Positions 34,644 through 43,718 of a stretch of 64,000 nucleotides of DNA are shown one piece after another. The DNA lies in NCBI GenBank assembly GCA_038330085.1, contig JBBQNP010000004.1:15806-79805 (forward strand). The letters are read 5' to 3'. Numbering within the stretch: the stretch's first letter is position 1; every line of letters begins with the position of its first letter. This DNA is from JAEUIA01 sp038330085 (GTDB lineage Bacteria > Planctomycetota > UBA1135 > GCA-002686595). Made by a program: the position numbers and the translations under genes. Below the pieces are notes generated by a model that saw only the letters and a program-made list of their open reading frames with translations, did not search any database and was not told where the DNA came from.

Positions 34644-36086
34644 ATGTCCCTTCCGCAGCGCATCTTCCTCGCCGCCTTGCTCGTGCTCGCCCCGCTCGCA
34701 CTGGGTGTGACCGCACAATCCGACGAGCCCGGCGACTTCCAAAGCGAGCACCAGGCCGCGACCCTCGACCTCGTCAAGGGCATGCTGCACCTCGCGGACT
34801 GGTGCAACGAGAAGGAGCTCTTCCTCGAGCGCGACCGCATCTACCGCGCCGTCGTCGACATCGATCCGAACAACGCCGACGCGCGCAAGGGACTGCGCTA
34901 CTCGCGCAAGTCCGACGGCAGTTGGCAGGAGCCCGCGCCGCGCGAGGCCAAGAACCGCAACGTGAAAGCGCTCGCGGAGGAATTGCCCGCGAAGCGCGCG
35001 GCGGTGGCCGAGCCCTTCGAGAAGCGCATGGTCGCGGCCTTCGGTGCGTACAACGTCGACGAACCGACGAAGCTCGCCGTCTACAAGGAGATCCTCGACG
35101 TCGATCCCGAAGACGCGCTCGTGCACACGTCGCTCGGCGAATCGCTGCTGGACGGAGCGTGGGTGCTGGCCGAGACGATGACCGCGAAGCAGCGCCGCAC
35201 CGACATCAAAGCCGCAGCCCAAGCAGCACGCGACGACGTCGGCGAACTGAAGGAAGCGCCGCTCACCGACGCCGAGCGCGGCCTCGACATCAAGTGGACG
35301 CAAGCGATCCAGTCGAAGCACGTGCGCGTGCTCGGCACGGTGCCACCCACGGAAGCGCAGCAGATCGCGAAGAACTGCGAGGCCGCCGGCCGTTTCTTCC
35401 GCGCGGTGATGGACGCCGACACGCTGCACCGCGACGGCTTCACGGTCTACGACCTTGGCACTGTGAAGGACGGACAGGTCCTCTCCGACACGTTGCCCGG
35501 CGTCGATCCGGAGTTTCGCAAGTCGCTCAAGGGCTGCGTCGGCGCCATGATCGCAGGCCTGCCGGTCGTCGCTCAGTGGGACAAGGATCCCACGCGCCGC
35601 ATCGACGGAGCGTCGCGCCAGACGCTCAGCGACTTCCTCTCGCGCACGTACGGTCTGACGCTGCAACCGGGCTGGGCGTGGGAAGGCATCTCGCTGTACT
35701 TGAACAGCGAGCTCGTCGGCACGCGCCTGACGTGGTTCATCCCGATGAAGCCCACGGAGGCGGGGCTCAAAGCTCTGCAGAAAAAGCTCCTCGTGCCGTC
35801 GACGGATTGGATGGCGGAGGCGAAGGCGATGTTGGCCGAGCCCGACCGACCCAAGCTCGCGGCGATGCTCGTCAAAGACGTCAACACGATGACCGTCAGG
35901 GATCTGCTCTACGCCTACGCGTTCTCCGCGTACCTGGTCGAAGGCCGGCCGACGGACGTGAGCACGGTCCTGCGGCGCATCAGCGGGAACAAGGCCCCGA
36001 CGGCCGACGTCCTCGTGTCCGTGCTTCACATGGACGTCGAAACGCTCGAAGCGCGGGTCGACCGGTGGGTCGCCGAGCGTCGTTGA
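34644..36086 (+). CDS. Exported protein, degenerate peptidase-MA-like, paralogue 1
   Basis: The 480-residue product has a signal peptide (residues 1-24, ending GVTAQ). A TPR-like helical part at about 40-170 (HLADWCNEKELFLERDRIY, VDIDPNNADARKGL) precedes a C-terminal domain with RQTLSDFL (325-332), GWAWEGISLYL (343-353) and GTRLTWFI (359-366). Its layout is that of gluzincin peptidases, HExxH followed by WxxEGxxxY. Here the His-Glu pair is replaced by RQTLS, so zinc catalysis looks impossible. The identical GTRLTWFI in the next gene shows common descent. Function unknown. Confidence 0.7.
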   Translation: MSLPQRIFLAALLVLAPLALGVTAQSDEPGDFQSEHQAATLDLVKGMLHLADWCNEKELFLERDRIYRAVVDIDPNNADARKGLRYSRKSDGSWQEPAPREAKNRNVKALAEELPAKRAAVAEPFEKRMVAAFGAYNVDEPTKLAVYKEILDVDPEDALVHTSLGESLLDGAWVLAETMTAKQRRTDIKAAAQAARDDVGELKEAPLTDAERGLDIKWTQAIQSKHVRVLGTVPPTEAQQIAKNCEAAGRFFRAVMDADTLHRDGFTVYDLGTVKDGQVLSDTLPGVDPEFRKSLKGCVGAMIAGLPVVAQWDKDPTRRIDGASRQTLSDFLSRTYGLTLQPGWAWEGISLYLNSELVGTRLTWFIPMKPTEAGLKALQKKLLVPSTDWMAEAKAMLAEPDRPKLAAMLVKDVNTMTVRDLLYAYAFSAYLVEGRPTDVSTVLRRISGNKAPTADVLVSVLHMDVETLEARVDRWVAERR

Positions 36087-36281
36087 TGCCGCACAGCCGT
36101 CGCTTGCCGAAGTTTTGCGACGCTCGCCCCGAAGAAACACCGGTTGATGTCGTTCTTCAGGGCCGTCTCGGGGATAAGGGGTTCGACTGTCACGGACCCC
36201 GCGCCGGATTCCCCCGGACGTCGGTCCTCGCTACCGCCTGATGTCCGACCTGATTCCTAAGGTCGAGAGAGAGTCTTCCCG

Positions 36282-37829
36282 ATGCGTCCGAGCCCGCGCT
36301 CGACATCGTCGGCCCTCGCGGCCGTGCTCGTCGTTGCCGTCATCTGGATGAGCGCAAACGCGCGCGCTGGTTCAACGGCGTGCGAGTCCAGCCGATCCGG
36401 CCTCGCCTCGGCGGCATCGACGACCGACGCGAACACTCAGACCCCGCCACCTGCTCCCGCGCCGCAAGACGCGCCCGCGGGTGATCCCGAGGCGGAGATC
36501 GCCGCCGCGCGCACCGCGCTCGTCACGCGCCTCGTGGCACTCGCGCAGTGGTGCCACAAGTCCGAGCTCTTCGAGGAGTGCGACAAGATCTGGACGCAGG
36601 TCCTCGTGCTCGACGCGAAGAACATCGATGCGCACAAGGGCCTTGGACACTCACGCTCGGCCGACGGGGTCTGGCACGAGACGAACCGCCACGTCTACAA
36701 GAACCGCTCGACCAAGCTCCTGCCCGAGCTGCCCGCCAAGCGCGCCGAAGCGATGAAGCCTTTCTCCGAGGCGCTCGTCGCGCGCGCGAAGGAAGCCAAA
36801 TCCGATGCGCTGCGCAACACGTACATCTCGGCCGTGCTCGCGCTGGACCCCGACGATCCGACCGTGCACGCGTTCCAGGGCGACGCGCGCGACGGTGAAA
36901 AATGGGTGCTGCCCGAATCGGTCGGCGCGAAGGATCGGCGCGCCGCGCTGAAGGAGCTCGTGCGCACGTCGCTCGAAACCGCACCCGAAACCAAGCCCGA
37001 AGCGACGCTCGAAAAGGACCCCAAGCCCGCGTTCCCGTGGAAGGTCAACCTCACCACCGGTTCCGTGCGCGTTTTCTCGACCGGCCCGGAAGAGGACGCG
37101 AAACAGATCGCGCGCACGTGCACGTCCGCCAAGGCGATCCTGACCAAGCTCTTCGGCGAAGGCTTCGAGCTCCCGCCGCAGATGACGTTCTACGTGATCG
37201 ATCCGAGCGAGAAGGAAGGGCTGCTCGCGACGTTCACCGGCGTCGACGAGACGGACCTCGCCAACATTCGCAAGCTCGAGGGTTCGGGCATCCCGCGTCG
37301 CCAGGACGTCGCGCTGTGGACGGGCAACAAGGCGCGCACGCTCGACATGGCCGTGCGTCAAACGCTGAGCTTCCTGTTCAACCGCGGCATCGGCCTCACG
37401 CCTTCCTGCGGGTGGGTGTGGGAAGGCTTCGGCATCTACCTGACGCGCGAGATCACGGGCACGCGGCTCACGTGGTTCATCCAGAACGACATGGGGCCGA
37501 CGGCCGCGGCTTTGGGCGCGCTGAGGACCAAGCTGCGCGCGAACGACGCGAACTGGATGGCCGAGGGGTTGACGATCCTCTCGGCCGCCGACGCGCCGCA
37601 GCTCGCCGACGTGATGAAGTCGAGCCTCGCGAAGCTGACCGTGCGCGAGGCCGTGGTCGCGTACGTGCTCGCGGCCTATCTGGTCGAGGCCCGGCCCGAC
37701 GTCATCAAGGAGTTCACCAAGCGATCGTCCGACGGCGAGCTGCCGGAAGCGATCACGAACTCACTCTTGTCGATGTCGCCGCAAGATCTGCAGAAGCGGC
37801 TCGTGCGTTGGCTCAACGAGCGCAAATGA
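36282..37829 (+). CDS. Exported protein, degenerate peptidase-MA-like, paralogue 2
   Basis: The 515-residue product has a signal peptide and a Pro/Ala-rich linker to residue 70. A TPR-like part follows (ALAQWCHKSELFEECDKIW, LDAKNIDAHKGLGHSRS, equivalent to the first paralogue). The C-terminal domain has RQTLSFLF (359-366), GWVWEGFGIYL and GTRLTWFI. The domain order and spacing mirror the gene at 34644, marking a tandem duplication with divergence. As there, the zinc-binding HExxH is absent. It lies 195 bases after paralogue 1 and 38 bases before paralogue 3. Role unknown. Confidence 0.7.
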   Translation: MRPSPRSTSSALAAVLVVAVIWMSANARAGSTACESSRSGLASAASTTDANTQTPPPAPAPQDAPAGDPEAEIAAARTALVTRLVALAQWCHKSELFEECDKIWTQVLVLDAKNIDAHKGLGHSRSADGVWHETNRHVYKNRSTKLLPELPAKRAEAMKPFSEALVARAKEAKSDALRNTYISAVLALDPDDPTVHAFQGDARDGEKWVLPESVGAKDRRAALKELVRTSLETAPETKPEATLEKDPKPAFPWKVNLTTGSVRVFSTGPEEDAKQIARTCTSAKAILTKLFGEGFELPPQMTFYVIDPSEKEGLLATFTGVDETDLANIRKLEGSGIPRRQDVALWTGNKARTLDMAVRQTLSFLFNRGIGLTPSCGWVWEGFGIYLTREITGTRLTWFIQNDMGPTAAALGALRTKLRANDANWMAEGLTILSAADAPQLADVMKSSLAKLTVREAVVAYVLAAYLVEARPDVIKEFTKRSSDGELPEAITNSLLSMSPQDLQKRLVRWLNERK

Positions 37830-37867
37830 TTTCGTCCGCAACCGTCGACCGACACCATCGAGTACGC

Positions 37868-39139
37868 ATGCAACGAGAACGCTGGATCCTCACCGCTCTG
37901 CTCTTTTTTTGCTGCGTTTCCCGCGCGCACGCCACGGACGTCGCGCTCACGTGGAAGGGCAAGACGTACAAGGCCGCAGCGCCCCCGCCCGACATGCCCG
38001 CGGCGCAGAAGGAAGCCGTCCAACGGATCGAACCGTGGGCCGCGACGGCGAACTACCGACTCGACTTCGACGCACAGGGACGTGTGCTGCTCGTGACGCC
38101 GAAAGAGCGCTCGCGTCTGGCGGATTCGCTGCGCGTCATTGCCAAGGCCGAATCGTGGTTCGACAACGCGCTCCCCGCCTCGGCGAGCGGCAAGGTCGCA
38201 GCACCCGCCGCCGCGCCCACCGCGCCCGCCGCACCCGGGCCCGCGCCGATCCCCGAAGACCCTGAAGCTCCGCCGCCGCGCGCGACCGGATCGGGCGACA
38301 ACTCGACGCCTGCGACGCCGCAGACTTCGTGGGGCTCGGGCTCGATCGCGCCCGACACGATGACTGCCGTGCTCGTCGTGACGCGCAACGAAGAGGACTA
38401 CCAGAACCTGGCCGACTCGCTCGCCAAGGGTCACGCGTACCTCGCCAACTGGCTCGTCGAGGCGCACAAGCAGACCGGGTTCACGCTCGAAGAACCCTTG
38501 TGCGGCGCGTACGCGGAGAACGCCGCCGGACAAGAGGAGTGGAACGGCGATCACGAGCTGATGAACCGCGCGATCCAACTCCTGACCCTCCGGCGCTTCA
38601 GCCAACAGCCCAACTGGATCCTCCAAGGCGTCGCGTGGGAGTGCGAGATCGCGAGCGACGACCTCGTGTACTGCTTCCCCTTCCGCCACGAGTTCGTGTT
38701 CGCGGCCGAGCACGGCGGCTGGCCGACCGAGGTCAAGCGGCTGATGAAGAACAAGGACGCCGCCGACATCGCCGACCTCATGACGTGGAGGCGCGGCACC
38801 TGGGACGCCGACAGATCGAAGCTCTCATGGGGTCTCGTCCACCACTTGATTGGGCAGGGATCAGGCAAGCTGGCGGGCGCGCTCGTCGACCTGCGCGCGC
38901 AGCGCCTCTCCCTCGACCGTCGCGACACGGGCCCCGAGTCGTGGGAGCGCATCCCCGGCTTCGAGCTCCCCGCCGACGTGCAGACGACCGTCCTCCAAGC
39001 GCACTTCGGCCACGAAGTGATGAAGGACGCCGCCAACTCGATGCGCTCAGGCCACCTCACCGTGATCAAGGACCCCCCGCCGCCCAAGAACTCCCCGCCC
39101 GAGAAGCCGAAAGAGAAATCGACGGAGAAAAAGGGCTAG
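37868..39139 (+). CDS. Exported protein, degenerate peptidase-like, paralogue 3
   Basis: The 423-residue product has a short signal peptide (residues 1-22, ending SRAHA) and a Pro/Ala-rich linker at 106-150. A domain follows with GDHELMNRAIQLL (227-239) and NWILQGVAWECE (249-260). Against a gluzincin template this reads HExxN instead of HExxH, with Gln where the third-ligand Glu is expected. It is therefore another worn zinc-peptidase fold, more distant from paralogues 1 and 2 and without their TPR part. The tail is Lys/Pro/Glu-rich. A T7 run near 37907 lies in the signal-peptide codons. Confidence 0.65.
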   Translation: MQRERWILTALLFFCCVSRAHATDVALTWKGKTYKAAAPPPDMPAAQKEAVQRIEPWAATANYRLDFDAQGRVLLVTPKERSRLADSLRVIAKAESWFDNALPASASGKVAAPAAAPTAPAAPGPAPIPEDPEAPPPRATGSGDNSTPATPQTSWGSGSIAPDTMTAVLVVTRNEEDYQNLADSLAKGHAYLANWLVEAHKQTGFTLEEPLCGAYAENAAGQEEWNGDHELMNRAIQLLTLRRFSQQPNWILQGVAWECEIASDDLVYCFPFRHEFVFAAEHGGWPTEVKRLMKNKDAADIADLMTWRRGTWDADRSKLSWGLVHHLIGQGSGKLAGALVDLRAQRLSLDRRDTGPESWERIPGFELPADVQTTVLQAHFGHEVMKDAANSMRSGHLTVIKDPPPPKNSPPEKPKEKSTEKKG

Positions 39140-39241
39140 CAGCACGCTCAAAAAGGAGCGTCGCGAGGCGTCGTCCGCGAGCAAGGAAGGCGACGGAGCC
39201 ACGGCGGCCTTCCTGGCCGCTGAGCACGTCGCGACGCGCCT

Positions 39242-39358
39242 GACGCCGCAGCGCGAACGACGCCGCAGCCCGAACGACGCCGCAGCGCAAACGACGCCCC
39301 AGCTCGAACACGCCCCAGCTCGAACACGCCGCAGCGCGAACGACGCCGCAGCAGCAAC
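39242..39358. repeat. Seven-unit 17-bp tandem repeat
   Basis: Consensus GACGCCGCAGCGCGAAC. Units begin at 39242, 39259, 39276, 39293, 39310, 39326 and 39342; the fifth and sixth have lost one base. Units 4 and 5 share the variant CCCCAGCTCGAAC, showing local copying. It lies about 100 bases after the stop of the gene at 37868. Confidence 0.9.
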
Positions 39359-39403
39359 TTCTTCAACGGGCCGCTACGCCCAAGGCCGTTCACGCAGCGC
39401 AAG

Positions 39404-39486
39404 CGCCCAAGAAAAAGGCACCCTCGCGGGAACCTCCGCCCTTTGATCGCGCGAAAGCCCGCGACGCACCCCAAGTTCCCGCCGCC
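39404..39486 (-). repeat. Degenerate copy of the GGTGCC element
   Basis: Alignment to 56471..56548 keeps GGCACCC, TCGCGGGAA, a central ATCGCGCGAAAGC-CCGCGAC hairpin-like core and AAGTTCCCG. The outer GGTGCC end is poorly preserved and there are small gaps. It is read as an old copy; boundaries are approximate. Confidence 0.55.
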
Positions 39487-39877
39487 CCTCGTTCCGCGCG
39501 CACCCGCCAACTGAACGGCCCGGCTGCAACCCCGCTCTACGCCGCAAAGTACCTCCGGCCCTCCAAAACGCACCTCGAGTCGATCCATTCCGCGCGCCGC
39601 GTTCCACTCCCTCACACCGCGCCCCCTTGAGCCGACCGGCGCGAGCCGACCGGTATTTCCGGGCGACTCGCGTCGGCCGGAACCGCGCCGTAGGCGCGGA
39701 ACATCTTGCCGCGCGCCTGGGGTTGCCGCGCTCGTCACGACGTCACGACGTCACCTCGTCACCGACAATACCCCCCCCGAAAAACACCTCCTCACCCCCA
39801 TTTTCCCCCGCCAGCCCAAGGCGCTCCGCCACTTCGCGAGGTAGAACCACGCGCGTCGTGAGCGACCCCACCCCTCC

Positions 39878-41269
39878 ATGCCGAGCGCCGATCCCGCCGA
39901 CCGCTCCTCCCCGGAGCAAGACCTCGATCCGAACCTGGAGACACGCGTCGCAGTTGCGGACTTGCGTGACGCATGGCCGGTGCTCGATCCGGAAGCGCGC
40001 GTCGAGGGCTTTCGCTACCTGACCTCCAGCGACGCCGAGGAATTCTTCCTCGAGCTGTCCGCCTTCGATCGCGCGCAAGTGATCCTCGGACTCCCGGTCG
40101 CGGAGCAGCGCTGGTGGATCCGCGCACTTCCTCCCGACGACGTCGCCGACGTCATCCAGGAAGCCCCCAACGAAGCGCGCGGACGCATGCTCGCGCTGCT
40201 CGACGAGAGCTCGCGCCGCGAGATCGGCGCTCTCCTCGCGTACTCGGAAGACGAAGCCGGCGGGTTGATGAACCCGCGCTATGCGCGCTTGCGCCCCGAC
40301 ATGAGCGTCGACGAGGCGATCAGCTACTTGCGCCGACAAACGCGCGAGCGCATCGAGAGCATCTACTACGCCTACGTGCTCGACCAGCAGGTGCACCTCC
40401 TCGGAGCCGTCTCATTTCGTCAGCTCATGATGGCGCGCGGCGATGCGCTCGTGCGCGACGTGATGGTCACCGACCTCGTCAGCGCGCCCGAGGAGATGGA
40501 CCAGGAGGCAGTGAGCCGTCTCTTCGCGCAGCACAACTTCCTCTCGCTGCCCGTCGTCGACCACGAAGGCCGTATGAAGGGCATCGTCACCGCCGACGAC
40601 ATCGTCGACGTCGTGCGCGAGGAAGCGACCGAGGACATCCAGAAGATCGGTGGTACCGCGGCCCTCGATGCGCCCTATTTGCAGGTCGGCCTGGGCAACA
40701 TGCTCAAGAAGCGCGGTGGCTGGCTCGTGCTTCTGTTCGTGGGCGAGATGCTCACCGCCAGCGCGATGGCGAGCTACCAGTCGGAGATCGAGCACGCTTC
40801 GGTGCTCTCGTTGTTCATGCCGCTCATCATGTCGTCGGGCGGCAACAGCGGTTCTCAATCGAGCACGCTGGTCATCCGCGCGATCGCGCTGGGCGAAGTG
40901 CGTTTGCGCGACTGGTGGCGCGTGTTCCTGCGCGAGCTCGCCGCCGGCGGGGCGCTGGGCCTGATGCTCGGCCTGGTCGGGTTCTTCCGGATCTTCGTGT
41001 GGCAGCACATCTTCCACAACAAGGACGATCCGACCCAGGGCTACTACGGCGAGCATTGGCGGCTCATCGGCGCGACGGTGAGCGTGAGCGTGATGGGCGT
41101 CGTGCTGTGGGGCACGTTGTCGGGTGCGTTGTTGCCGTTCGTGCTCAAGCGCTTCAAGCTCGACCCCGCGACCGCGTCGGCTCCGCTCGTCGCGACGCTG
41201 GTCGACGTCACCGGGTTGGTGCTCTACTTCTCGACGGCGATGCTGCTGTTGCGCGGGACGCTGCTGTAG
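39878..41269 (+). CDS. mgtE: Magnesium transporter MgtE
   Basis: The 463-residue protein has the MgtE order: an N-terminal acidic helical domain (about 20-135, with LDESSRREIGALLAYSEDE and AGGLMNP), tandem CBS domains (about 140-260; LPVVDHEGRMKGIVTADDI) and a five-helix membrane domain. The last contains the family signature LIMSSGGNSGSQSSTLVIRA and the end block LDPATASAPLVATLVDVTG. The cytoplasmic domains sense Mg2+ and gate the pore. ATG 39878 gives the normal length. The gene stands alone, with the repeat-rich gap upstream and a convergent gene 33 bases downstream. Confidence 0.95.
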   Translation: MPSADPADRSSPEQDLDPNLETRVAVADLRDAWPVLDPEARVEGFRYLTSSDAEEFFLELSAFDRAQVILGLPVAEQRWWIRALPPDDVADVIQEAPNEARGRMLALLDESSRREIGALLAYSEDEAGGLMNPRYARLRPDMSVDEAISYLRRQTRERIESIYYAYVLDQQVHLLGAVSFRQLMMARGDALVRDVMVTDLVSAPEEMDQEAVSRLFAQHNFLSLPVVDHEGRMKGIVTADDIVDVVREEATEDIQKIGGTAALDAPYLQVGLGNMLKKRGGWLVLLFVGEMLTASAMASYQSEIEHASVLSLFMPLIMSSGGNSGSQSSTLVIRAIALGEVRLRDWWRVFLRELAAGGALGLMLGLVGFFRIFVWQHIFHNKDDPTQGYYGEHWRLIGATVSVSVMGVVLWGTLSGALLPFVLKRFKLDPATASAPLVATLVDVTGLVLYFSTAMLLLRGTLL

Positions 41270-41302
41270 GAATACCGAAGCACCGTCGCCTGTCGGCACG
41301 CG

Positions 41303-43708
41303 TCAGAGCGAGCGCAACAATCCGCTGACCGCGCTGCGCACGCGCGGATCCGCGATCACGGCGTCGTGAACCCCGATCGAATCGGCTTCGTCCGCGCTCG
41401 TCACGCGCCATGCGAACAGGCCGGCCAGTCGATCGTGCTGCTGCCACTCCCTCAGGCTACCGGCGAGCAACGTGAACTGCCGCGCTTGCCACGCGCGCGA
41501 TGCCGTGCCGGATCCCAGGCTGCGCGCGGCTCCGTGCAGGTCCGGTGAGAAGCAGGCCTGCGTGAGGAGCACGCGCTTGTCCGCGGCGACGGACACGCGG
41601 CCGAGCACGGCGAGCGTCAAGCCGACGTTCTGTCGGATCTCGAACATCGCGTCGTGATCGTCCCACGGATCGTCGAACTCGAGCGTCGGCACGAGTTGAA
41701 AGCCGATGAAGTCGAGATCGCGGAAGTACGCGATGCTCTCGAGTTCCTTCAGGGTTGTCGCGGAGTACACGAGCGCACCGGGGAATGCCGAACGCGCGAG
41801 CGAGATCACGCGCTTCCAGCCGTCGCGCTTCCAATCCGCTTCGGCCGCTACCGGCCGGCGCCCTTCCGCGTCCCGGCCGGAGATCGAGAGCAAGCCGCTG
41901 CCGACCGACAGCACGTCCGCCCCCGACAGCTCGGCCAGGAGTGCTGTGTGCTCGACGAAACGCGCATAACGTTCGAAAAAAGCGCTCCACTGCGCGTGGT
42001 CTCCGCGGCTCCACGTTCCGCTCCACGTGCCGGCATCGGCGGTCAAGAACTCGGGCGAGAGCAGCGTGCGCATCCCGGCCGCGCGCGCGCGAGCGAGCGC
42101 TGCGGCGACGCGCACGTCGCCGTCACGCAGTCCCAGCTCGAGCGTGTGCGCATCGTCGAAGAGTGCGGGCAATCCCGCCGAATCACAGGCGAACGCGGTG
42201 ATGGAGAGTGCGTCGGCTCCGTCCGCTCGCGCCGCCTCGACCGCAGTGTCGAACGCGCGTGATCCCAGGCCGCGCCGCAAGCCGTCGCGCGCGTCGTACG
42301 CGGGCTCGCACGTCGCGACCCCGCGCATCATGGGCATCGCCAGCGCTGCGGCGTGCATGCGCGCGCGCACTTCCGTGTCGCTGATCGCCGCCGCCTGCGT
42401 GCGCACGCGCAACCACGCGTCGAACGCCGCATCGAGCTCGACCGTCGCGTCGATGCCGCGCGTTCCGTTCCAGACTTGGCGCACGAACGCCGGACCGTTG
42501 CGCTCGCGCAGGAAACGCCACAGCGCGCCGCGCAGCGGGGAGATCACGTGAACCGAGGTGCGCTCGAGCGCCTGGGCGTCGATCAGGTCCGCGATCCCGA
42601 CGTGAGCGGACGACGCCGAGCCCGGGAGCACGCGCGCCAGCCACGCATCGAGATCGCGCCCCCACCAGGACCAAGCCGCGTCGACGCCCACAGCGTCGAG
42701 CATCCACGGTTGTGCCGGCGCGCCCAGCATCCTCCACGCGCCCGCGCGCGCGACCCCTGCGCCGCCGTCGTCCATCGACGCGGACACGAGCGCGTCGACC
42801 CCTCCGTCGCCGTTTCCTCCAGCGGGTTCGAAGCGCGACAACGAGCGCGGGTCACCGCTGGTGCAGTAGTCGTCGGCGCGCGACCACAGGCGCACGTTCG
42901 CGGGCGGAATCACCGCGTCGGGGGCGCACCAGCTCGCGACGTTCTCGCGCGCAGCCACGCACGCACGGACGTACCGCGCGAGCACTTCGTCGGAGATGTC
43001 GTTCGCCGATTGTCCGATCACGCCGGGCCCAAGTGCTGCGGTCGGACGCAGTTGCCGTTGCGCCGCGAGCTCTTGCCCGCCCAGGCGCACGAGGTCGGGC
43101 CGACGCGGCGTTCCTTCGATCTCGATCGGACCCGCGAGCGCCAAGTCGCCCGCGCGCACCACGCGGATCCACGGCTTCCAGCCCGGCATCAACGAGCCCG
43201 CGAGCTCGACCGCGGTCGCTACGTCGTTGGCGAACACGAGCGTGATGGGCAGACCGGGCCGCTGTGCGTCGGCGAACGTCGCGATCAAGCCGTCGTGCAG
43301 GCCCGCGAACTCGCGGTTGGCGTAACGGAACCTCGCGGTTCTCTCGCCGATGGGGCCCGTACCGACTGAGACGGTGACCCCGATCGACTGCACGAGGTTC
43401 AGCGCGGAGATCGACGCCGCCGTGCCGACGACGATGCGCGGTGCCGATCCCGAGTACGGCGTCGCGTGCACGACGGCCTCGAACTGCAGCGTGTCGCGCC
43501 GTCGCAGCCGTGCCGCCGCGCGCTCGAGCGGCTCGCGCGCGTCCTTCTCCTCGACGACGATCTCGAGCTCGCGCGCGCGCAGCAGGTTCTTCATGAGCGC
43601 GGCGCCTCCGCCCTCGCCCCCGCTTTGACCCACAGGCTCGACGCGCGTGCAGGCGACGAAGCCGGCGCACGCGACGAACAGCGCGATCGCAAGGGTCCGA
43701 ACCGTCAT
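41303..43708 (-). CDS. Lipoprotein with GH113-like TIM-barrel domain
   Basis: The 801-residue product from ATG 43708 begins MTVRTLAIALFVACAGFVAC, a lipoprotein signal with Cys20 as probable lipid site. Residues about 500-780 resemble glycoside hydrolase family 113: GADALSITAFACDSAG, GMRTLLSPEFLTADAGTWSG, GADVLSVGSGLLSISGRD, FPGALVYSATTLKELE and FRDLDFIGFQLVP. In GH113 mannanases the block after ADVL usually carries a catalytic Glu (GTEL); here it is GSGL, so activity may be altered. It is the last gene of a glycan operon, 10 bases after the GT39-like gene. Confidence 0.7.
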   Translation of the reverse strand: MTVRTLAIALFVACAGFVACTRVEPVGQSGGEGGGAALMKNLLRARELEIVVEEKDAREPLERAAARLRRRDTLQFEAVVHATPYSGSAPRIVVGTAASISALNLVQSIGVTVSVGTGPIGERTARFRYANREFAGLHDGLIATFADAQRPGLPITLVFANDVATAVELAGSLMPGWKPWIRVVRAGDLALAGPIEIEGTPRRPDLVRLGGQELAAQRQLRPTAALGPGVIGQSANDISDEVLARYVRACVAARENVASWCAPDAVIPPANVRLWSRADDYCTSGDPRSLSRFEPAGGNGDGGVDALVSASMDDGGAGVARAGAWRMLGAPAQPWMLDAVGVDAAWSWWGRDLDAWLARVLPGSASSAHVGIADLIDAQALERTSVHVISPLRGALWRFLRERNGPAFVRQVWNGTRGIDATVELDAAFDAWLRVRTQAAAISDTEVRARMHAAALAMPMMRGVATCEPAYDARDGLRRGLGSRAFDTAVEAARADGADALSITAFACDSAGLPALFDDAHTLELGLRDGDVRVAAALARARAAGMRTLLSPEFLTADAGTWSGTWSRGDHAQWSAFFERYARFVEHTALLAELSGADVLSVGSGLLSISGRDAEGRRPVAAEADWKRDGWKRVISLARSAFPGALVYSATTLKELESIAYFRDLDFIGFQLVPTLEFDDPWDDHDAMFEIRQNVGLTLAVLGRVSVAADKRVLLTQACFSPDLHGAARSLGSGTASRAWQARQFTLLAGSLREWQQHDRLAGLFAWRVTSADEADSIGVHDAVIADPRVRSAVSGLLRSL

Positions 43709-43718
43709 CGTCCGGAGT

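Larger units (their letters stand above)
39140..39877. other. Repeat-rich gap with no convincing gene
   Basis: This 738-base stretch holds a seven-unit 17-bp tandem repeat (39242..39358) and a degenerate GGTGCC element (39404..39486). Short direct repeats of ACGTCACG (39731..39755) and a C8 run (39771..39778) precede mgtE. Open frames exist on both strands but read as Arg/Gly/Pro low complexity, as expected of shadows in GC-rich repeats. No magnesium (M-box) riboswitch pattern was recognised before mgtE. Confidence 0.7.

Noticed and set aside
39148..39738. A 196-codon minus-strand frame over the 17-bp repeats
   Set aside because: The product is Arg/Gly-rich and changes character with the repeats. 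The 17-bp period is not a multiple of three, so a repeat-encoded protein is unlikely.
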